Positions 58,974-64,000 of a stretch of 64,000 bases of DNA are shown here, piece after piece. The notes beneath the pieces are model-generated. The model ran no database searches, had not been told where the DNA came from, and worked only from the letters and a program-made list of their open reading frames with translations. Each line of letters begins with the position of its first letter. Within the stretch, counting starts at the first letter, position 1. The translations under genes were made by a program, and so were the position numbers. The DNA is from SMBSF63 sp034003545 (lineage in GTDB: Bacteria > Chloroflexota > Anaerolineae > Anaerolineales > Anaerolineaceae): assembly GCA_964447155.1 (NCBI GenBank), contig CAYURM010000010.1, positions 31,389-95,388 of the forward strand. Direction: 5' to 3'.

Positions 58974-59297
58974 TGTAGCCACCAGTTTAAGGCACACTTG
59001 CTTTCAAAAGCTATCAAACCGGGCAAAGCAAAGAAAATGAATCCATTTTGCCTCTCCTTTCAGCCTGACAGCGCATGCCATAACATCCAACCATTCATCT
59101 TCGGCGAACTCGTTATTCGGGTAATGTTCCAAACCGGAAAAATTATTCCCGATTCCCTGTCTATCCAACAATAAATCGAATAGTGTTTCAATCTTTTCAC
59201 ATGAATAGCTATCCTTCTATTATTCTTTTTCCATCTTACCAGCAAAAGCCTCCTTAATAATGACAAGAATGAAATCAATATAGGGTAAAATTGCGTT
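58974..59297. other. Divergent intergenic region between HMG-CoA reductase and BMP-like lipoprotein
   Basis: No gene is supported. It should hold promoters on both strands. TAAAAT at 59285-59290 lies eight bases before the ATG of the lipoprotein gene, so that transcript may be leaderless. Nothing else recognised. Confidence 0.5.
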
Positions 59298-60338
59298 ATG
59301 ACCAAATTTAAAACCCCCGCGCAGATTCTGCTCGTTTGTATGCTTTTCCTCTCCCTGCTCACCGGATGCAACAACACCCCGGCAGAGGAGCCAACGCCCC
59401 CCGCACCTCCTACCAACGTGCCGGCCACCGAGATTCCCACAGCAGAACCTGCCCCGACACCCGTACCCGGCGTGACCGTGCTGGTGACCGCCGGGGAAAC
59501 GGACGCCGGCCAGACTGCCGCCGTCCAGGCCCAGCTTGAAGGCCTGGCCCAATCCAGCGGGCAAAGCCTGGAAGTGCGCGCGGAGATCAACCCTGCCGAT
59601 ATCCTGCCGGAATGGAAGCAGATCATCTTGCTTGCCCCCCCCGCCAACCTGCCAGACCTGTTAAATGCCACCCCGCAGGCACAATTCATCGTGGTCAGCG
59701 AGATGGAGCTGACCCCGGCCTCCAATCTGAGCGTGATCCGCTCATACCCGGAAGAACAGGCCTTCATCGCCGGCTATGCCGCCGTAGTGATCGCCAATGA
59801 CTGGCGCGCCGCGGCCATGCTGCCTTCGGACGAGCCCCTGGGCGCACTCAAAGCGGCCGCCTTCGTCAAAGGCGGGCAATATTTCTGCGGCCTGTGCAAC
59901 TCTTACTATTCACCAGTGGTACGTTTCCCCATCTACTACCAGCTTCCCGCTGCCAGCGCCCCCGGGCAGTGGCTGGCCGGCGCAGACGAGCTCGCCTTGA
60001 GCTATGTCTACGTCTACTACGTCGCCCCCGAAGCCGCCAGCGGAGACCTGCTCTACACCCTGGCCACCCGCAGCGTGATCCTGCTGGGCGGGCAAACCCC
60101 GCCGGCTGAGGTGGTCAACCTGTACGCTGCTACCATTCGCTATAACCTGACAGATGCCCTGAATACCATCTGGCCCGCGGTCAGCAGCGGCCAGGGCGGT
60201 CAGACGGTGAAAGCAGGTATTGAACTCGCCGACATCAATGCGGACCTCTTCAGCCCCGGCAAGCAGACCCTCGTGCAAAAAGTGTTGGAAGATTTACAGG
60301 CTGGGCTGATCTATCCCCTCGACCCGCTGGTGGAGTAG
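59298..60338 (+). CDS. BMP-like lipoprotein (substrate-binding-protein fold)
   Basis: A 346-residue lipoprotein with lipobox LTGC and a Pro/Thr/Ala linker. The soluble part has an EEQAFIAGYAAV segment like the BMP/PnrA nucleoside-binding lipoproteins, but the rest is divergent (KAAAFVKGGQYFCGLCNSYY). A Cys pair (CGLC) may form a disulfide. No ABC transporter genes are adjacent. The start at 59298 has no ribosome binding site and a TATA-like box eight bases upstream. Confidence 0.7.
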   Translation: MTKFKTPAQILLVCMLFLSLLTGCNNTPAEEPTPPAPPTNVPATEIPTAEPAPTPVPGVTVLVTAGETDAGQTAAVQAQLEGLAQSSGQSLEVRAEINPADILPEWKQIILLAPPANLPDLLNATPQAQFIVVSEMELTPASNLSVIRSYPEEQAFIAGYAAVVIANDWRAAAMLPSDEPLGALKAAAFVKGGQYFCGLCNSYYSPVVRFPIYYQLPAASAPGQWLAGADELALSYVYVYYVAPEAASGDLLYTLATRSVILLGGQTPPAEVVNLYAATIRYNLTDALNTIWPAVSSGQGGQTVKAGIELADINADLFSPGKQTLVQKVLEDLQAGLIYPLDPLVE

Positions 60339-60368
60339 AAGGCTTCACAACCTTAACACCGCAAAAGA

Positions 60369-62201
60369 TCATGGTGCTGGCGAAGAATAGGGAATAAAAT
60401 AAAGATAATCCTCGCCAACAATATTTCCATCTTTATCCAGAAACCGAATGTAGAACGCATTTCCCTGCCCGAGGGCATCGTCAATTTCATCAAAAGTGAA
60501 AGCTACTTCAAAATCGAAATTTTTTGGCTCCTGTATCTTTCTGTGATCAGGAAGGATATAGGCATTTTCTGAATCGTACATGCCATCATCTCGAAATAAA
60601 AAGACCTGAATAATCACTTCACCTGGGGTTTCTTCTGTCCAGATTCCAGAATACCAGCGAATTGCGCCTTTGGCATAATAATGGAGTTGATAAAAGCCGC
60701 CACGAGGCCCACGAACAGTGATAACCTGGCCTGTGCGGGGGAATACATCCTTGCTTTCTCCCATCAAACCAGGATAGCCAACAATACCGCCATCCAATCT
60801 GCTGACATCGGCAAAAGTATCTGAAAGCAGGTACTCCCCATAGAGGTTGAGATAAAAACTATGTGCCGCCTGAACCTCTCCCAAACCATTAACGATTTGA
60901 TAATCAAACACGCGGTGATTTCCAAGCTGTTCCTGAATTTGTTCCAGTGATGTTTCGGCGAGGAAGGCCGGGCGGGAATCACAACTGATCTTTTCATCCA
61001 GATCAAGAATGACAGCCGGCCGGGCAGCTGCATCTGGATTTTCTGGATGGGGAGAAACAATGACCTGCCACCCTGTGACCTCCTGACAGGCAACATTGAA
61101 GAGAAACTGGTCCAAGGATATATCATCCAATTCCACAATGAACCGGAGCGGACTATTGCCGTCTGGTTGAAAATAAAGATTGATGAAGGGGGCTGAGTAA
61201 GGCCATTCCGGATCATATCTTTTCCCATTCAGATAAACTTGTGCAATGCCTGGATGCACAGGAAAATTTGAGGAGGGTGAAATCGCATTTGAAGGGCATC
61301 CATCTTCAACATCATATACAATGAAAGAGGGGGAAAAATTCTCTCTAAAACAATTCAGCGAAACTGGTCTGGGAGAGGCTTCCAGGTTTTGCAGCATAGA
61401 ATCCAGCGTGCTTAACATTTCATCCGTAGATGCGCCTGATTTTCTCAGCATACGCCAAACATAATCGTTATAAGTATCGGAAACGATTTTCCATTCCCCT
61501 TCTTCTTTGTGCAAAACAAAGCTATGCTTCTCGCCAGATCCACTGGAAATGATGGGTTCGCCGGCTGCAAGCATCGCAGAGATTTCGCTAATGAAGTTTT
61601 CGCTTTTTGACAAAGCTGCAATGGCCTTTTGGTTTATCGGCTCAATTGCGATATTTTCATACGTCAGGAAATACTCATAGGCTGCATATTTGAGATGGTT
61701 CAACTCAAAATGCCGCAGGCTCATGCGCAGTTTCGCCAGTTCCAGCGCCGCGAAATCCGAAGTCTCCGGCGACGCGGACAATAGACCGTCGAAAAAAGTA
61801 TCAGGAATACCAGCCTGATTCGAAAGACTGAGCGCAGCATACCGGCGGTCAAAATACTCCTGGATCACCTTTTTAATTGCTGCTTCCTCTTCAGCAAAAT
61901 TGGTTTCGCATTTTAATGGCTGAGGGGTTTCAACAACGGGAATTGGCGTGGCGTAGGTAGGTGTGAGCACCGGTTGATCTGTCGCAAGCATCGCCAAAAA
62001 TGCGGCCGAAATGGTCGGCATGTCCATCGGGACAGGACTTGCAGCAGACGGGATCACAGTTGAAGTATTCGGTTTTACAATATTTTGAGAGGGTGTGTAA
62101 AGTACTTGTGACGGTGAAACATTTTGGCAAGCACCGACATATGCAACAAAAATGATAAAGAGGAAAACAACACCTTTTTTCCACATGAAAAACCAGTCCA
62201 T
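60369..62201 (-). CDS. Unknown large lipoprotein
   Basis: A 610-residue exported protein: signal peptide and lipobox VGAC, a Ser/Thr/Pro-rich linker, then several domains. Segments rich in aromatic residues and Asp (YVWRMLRKSG, PRTGQVITVRGPRGGFYQLH) suggest beta-sandwich parts. No motif I can name. It is AT-richer than the genes around 55-60 kb, as is its neighbour. An internal ATG (62186) is also possible as start. Confidence 0.65.
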   Translation of the reverse strand: MDWFFMWKKGVVFLFIIFVAYVGACQNVSPSQVLYTPSQNIVKPNTSTVIPSAASPVPMDMPTISAAFLAMLATDQPVLTPTYATPIPVVETPQPLKCETNFAEEEAAIKKVIQEYFDRRYAALSLSNQAGIPDTFFDGLLSASPETSDFAALELAKLRMSLRHFELNHLKYAAYEYFLTYENIAIEPINQKAIAALSKSENFISEISAMLAAGEPIISSGSGEKHSFVLHKEEGEWKIVSDTYNDYVWRMLRKSGASTDEMLSTLDSMLQNLEASPRPVSLNCFRENFSPSFIVYDVEDGCPSNAISPSSNFPVHPGIAQVYLNGKRYDPEWPYSAPFINLYFQPDGNSPLRFIVELDDISLDQFLFNVACQEVTGWQVIVSPHPENPDAAARPAVILDLDEKISCDSRPAFLAETSLEQIQEQLGNHRVFDYQIVNGLGEVQAAHSFYLNLYGEYLLSDTFADVSRLDGGIVGYPGLMGESKDVFPRTGQVITVRGPRGGFYQLHYYAKGAIRWYSGIWTEETPGEVIIQVFLFRDDGMYDSENAYILPDHRKIQEPKNFDFEVAFTFDEIDDALGQGNAFYIRFLDKDGNIVGEDYLYFIPYSSPAP

Positions 62202-62308
62202 TTAATGAGTATACGTCAAGTCTTCTACTCACACAAAGCCGCATTCACGCCGCTTACCCTGAGGCGAAAACCAAATCGGGTGCATTGGGGGTCATGTTTG
62301 GAGAAGAA

Positions 62309-63214
62309 TCAATGAATTCCAACAACGTAATATGTGCCATCACGTTTACCCCAAAACCAATACCGGCCATCTCCGTAAAACACCTGTGTTGTTGCACAAC
62401 AATACTTTATGTAAATTTCGTCAAATTCGGTCCCAATGACTTTTTCATCATATACAACATGGTATTTCCCGTTCTTTTTGGCAATGTATATTAATTTATT
62501 GTTGATCATGTATGGAACAAAAACCCCTTCCAATTGATATTTCTCATTGAAGTTGATGCCATCAACGACTATAGTGGGTGGGTCAGTTATTAATTCCCAA
62601 ACTGATTTTCCCCCAATATTCCACAAATTTCTATTTGGGTCAAATGTAATAAGGGGAGCGCTTGTTTCCATTATTACATCTCCATTTTTTAAAAATTCAT
62701 AGTCACAACAGCCATTTGCACTGTTATGTTTTGCTAAAAAAACATCGTTTCCGATAACAAGACGCAAATCAGAACCATTATTGCCATCTATACGTTCCCC
62801 TGCCATTTCCCTGTCATTATCAGTCCAATAGGGCATATCCATATTAAGACAATCAACAGCAAATGTTATGGTTGGCCCGTCATGAGCGTAATCCCGATAT
62901 GGCGCAACGCATTCTGTCCATGTAATTCCGTTTTCCGAAATAACTGTTATTGGACTGCCGGAAACAGGGACAGGAGAACTTTGCATTAATGGTATAGGTG
63001 TTTCTGTTGGCAGTTGTGTAGGCAATGACATGACAGTAGGTGCAAATGTAGGCATTGCCGTTTGTGTCTCAACAACGGCCGTTTCGACAGTGGAAATGGC
63101 TGTTCCCATTACACCTGTGGGATTAATCGCAGTTGTTGATAAAAAGCCCATACAGGACGTCAAAATTAATGCCACCAGAAAAAATGAAAGTATTGTTTTG
63201 CCGATGATTTTCAT
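62309..63214 (-). CDS. Unknown lipoprotein
   Basis: A 301-residue lipoprotein with lipobox LTSC, a Thr/Pro linker (about 45-85) and a C-terminal beta-rich domain with cysteines (SANGCCDYEFLKNGD, IKYCCATTQVFYGDGRYWFW). Its C-terminal part carries repeated short strands, as in beta-propeller-type surface proteins, but I cannot name it. AAAGGCAAG precedes the ATG. Like the 610-residue neighbour it is lower in GC. Confidence 0.65.
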   Translation of the reverse strand: MKIIGKTILSFFLVALILTSCMGFLSTTAINPTGVMGTAISTVETAVVETQTAMPTFAPTVMSLPTQLPTETPIPLMQSSPVPVSGSPITVISENGITWTECVAPYRDYAHDGPTITFAVDCLNMDMPYWTDNDREMAGERIDGNNGSDLRLVIGNDVFLAKHNSANGCCDYEFLKNGDVIMETSAPLITFDPNRNLWNIGGKSVWELITDPPTIVVDGINFNEKYQLEGVFVPYMINNKLIYIAKKNGKYHVVYDEKVIGTEFDEIYIKYCCATTQVFYGDGRYWFWGKRDGTYYVVGIH

Positions 63215-63521
63215 TTTTTTCTTGCCTTTGATACCTTACAACGAGACACCCAACAGGAACATAACCAGCTCGCTGGCTTGACAAAAACTACCAACTCGCC
63301 CCATACACCACCATTTGTTTACAGTATACGACATTTACGATTTACAAAACAACATTCCTCACACAACACCATATTGCTTGATTCACTGCTCACCTAATTC
63401 TTTTTTCCTCATTCTTAACGTTTACCCCCAAAAATCGAATAAGTGATAGAATCTATAGGACAGGCTGGTATTTGTCGACCGGCCTGTCTCTTTAAGAACA
63501 AGCGACTTAAGGAGACGCCTT
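63215..63521. other. Region upstream of the 144-residue gene
   Basis: It holds the upstream region of the lipoprotein (minus) and, from 63447, the promoter and structured leader of the 144-residue gene. The stretch 63230-63440 is AT-rich with no recognised motif. Confidence 0.5.
63447..63516 (+). promoter_or_regulatory. Promoter and structured leader that can hide the ribosome binding site
   Basis: -10 TAGAAT (63447-63452). Hairpin 1 pairs 63459-63468 with 63479-63488 (10 bp, one G-U) right at the likely transcript start. Hairpin 2 pairs 63486-63496 with 63506-63516 (11 bp, one G-U) and covers the AAGGAGA site. The two share 63486-63488. Confidence 0.55.
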
Positions 63522-63956
63522 ATGGCTTTATTCAATTACCCATACCAATTCAATGAAGATGATCAAACTCAGACTAATGGTAATCTGATCCTCGAGAAGC
63601 CGCTTCCCTACCAGGGTATCCCTGACGGAAGCGGCTTTTTTCGTACAGGCAGGATCACCCTCTCACCGCAGATCAATCTGGAACTGGTCTTCTATCACAA
63701 CCCCGCCACAGCCTCATTCATCTATTTACAGGACAAATACTGCAACCGAAATGCATTCGAAATCATGGGGTTGAGCCCTGAGGAAATCGAGCAGCATGGC
63801 GAGATCACCCTGCCCGGACAGCTCTGCATGGGCGCTCAGCGCACCAAACTGATCGGCAAAGCCATGCAAAGCATTTTTGCCGCGCCGCCCCTGCAGAAGG
63901 CCATTCTCAACCACCAGCAGGACAACCTGGCTGTCTTCCCCATCGCCTGTCACTGA
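63522..63956 (+). CDS. Unknown 144-residue protein, PAS/MEKHLA-like
   Basis: A small soluble protein. The C-half (LELVFYHNPATASFIYLQDK, YCNRNAFEIMGLSPEEIEQH) resembles PAS- or MEKHLA-type sensor segments, but no more can be said. AAGGAGA lies seven bases before the ATG, inside a hairpin. A strong terminator-like hairpin (63597-63641) lies inside the frame. It may be the first gene of a transcript that leaves the window. Confidence 0.6.
   Translation: MALFNYPYQFNEDDQTQTNGNLILEKPLPYQGIPDGSGFFRTGRITLSPQINLELVFYHNPATASFIYLQDKYCNRNAFEIMGLSPEEIEQHGEITLPGQLCMGAQRTKLIGKAMQSIFAAPPLQKAILNHQQDNLAVFPIACH
63597..63641 (+). terminator. Terminator-like hairpin inside the 144-residue gene
   Basis: AAGCCGCTTCC (63597-63607) pairs with GGAAGCGGCTT (63627-63637), followed by a T-run to 63641. 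It has all marks of an intrinsic terminator but lies within the reading frame. Confidence 0.6.
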
Positions 63957-64000
63957 TCACCCTATAATGTACCAATGATATTCACCCAAGATGTACCAGG

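Noticed and set aside
1..64000. CRISPR arrays, tRNA or rRNA genes
   Set aside because: No evenly spaced direct repeats and no clear tRNA T-arm or rRNA segments were seen by eye; a tRNA search would settle this.

Overview
The window looks like chromosomal DNA of an uncultured or little-studied member of the Chloroflexota, most likely class Anaerolineae. This is an inference from style and gene content. There are many lipoproteins with Thr/Pro/Ala-rich linkers after the lipobox cysteine, a MalT-type LuxR giant, an HMG-CoA reductase / archaeal-type HMG-CoA synthase / SCP2-type thiolase cluster, a DUF385 (F420-type) nitroreductase, a DUF3048 lipoprotein, rubrerythrin and an L-lactate permease. 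No rRNA, tRNA or CRISPR array was seen.

Layout. 1-2.8 kb: EFR1-type flavodoxin/ferredoxin (cut by the window edge), GNAT-like protein, cupin. 2.9-9.9 kb (+): MalT-like regulator, lipoprotein, two methyltransferases, CPBP protease and MBL-fold hydrolase. 10-19 kb (-): DUF2177, HAD phosphatase, an SDR/DUF3048/nitroreductase/epimerase operon, a lipoprotein with a degenerate cytochrome-like domain under a Fur-like palindrome, rubrerythrin, PH-domain protein, DegT aminotransferase and bactofilin. 19-24.4 kb (+): lactate permease, TPR protein, a polymer-like protein, adenosine deaminase and OsmC. 24.6-27.5 kb (-): thioredoxin-CcdA protein, NifX-like protein and XRE-cupin regulator. 27.8-33 kb: epimerase, AAG glycosylase, AhpD-like protein, then lower-GC accessory genes including an orphan BglII/BstYI-type endonuclease. 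32.5-37 kb (-): PadR plus a FecBCD/BtuFCD-type ABC importer, an NTPase and an ABM protein. 37.5-46 kb: HigBA, GNATs, MFS, a REP-associated transposase (RAYT), lipoproteins and a CBS protein.

The most coherent system lies at 46.3-54.9 kb (-). An MTA/SAH-type deaminase, an ECF S component, an MTAP/MTIP-family phosphorylase, a divergent MtnA-like isomerase, EcfT, a fused double EcfA, an RpiR regulator and a FucA-like class II aldolase stand together. They fit uptake of a 5'-modified nucleoside (5'-methylthioadenosine, 5'-deoxyadenosine or their inosine forms) and breakdown to DHAP plus an aldehyde, a 'DHAP shunt' with its own ECF importer. The rpiR gene has a strong promoter followed by a palindromic operator.

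Second, the window is dotted with short hairpins that carry a GTAG (once GGAG) foot, in at least five sequence families, several as inverted pairs. A full-length RAYT at 42.5-43.1 kb is flanked by two of them, which fits a RAYT/REP system. The mevalonate cluster is at 55.4-59 kb (-); its thiolase lacks the expected nucleophilic cysteine. The right end holds unknown lipoproteins and a small gene whose leader folds over its own ribosome binding site.
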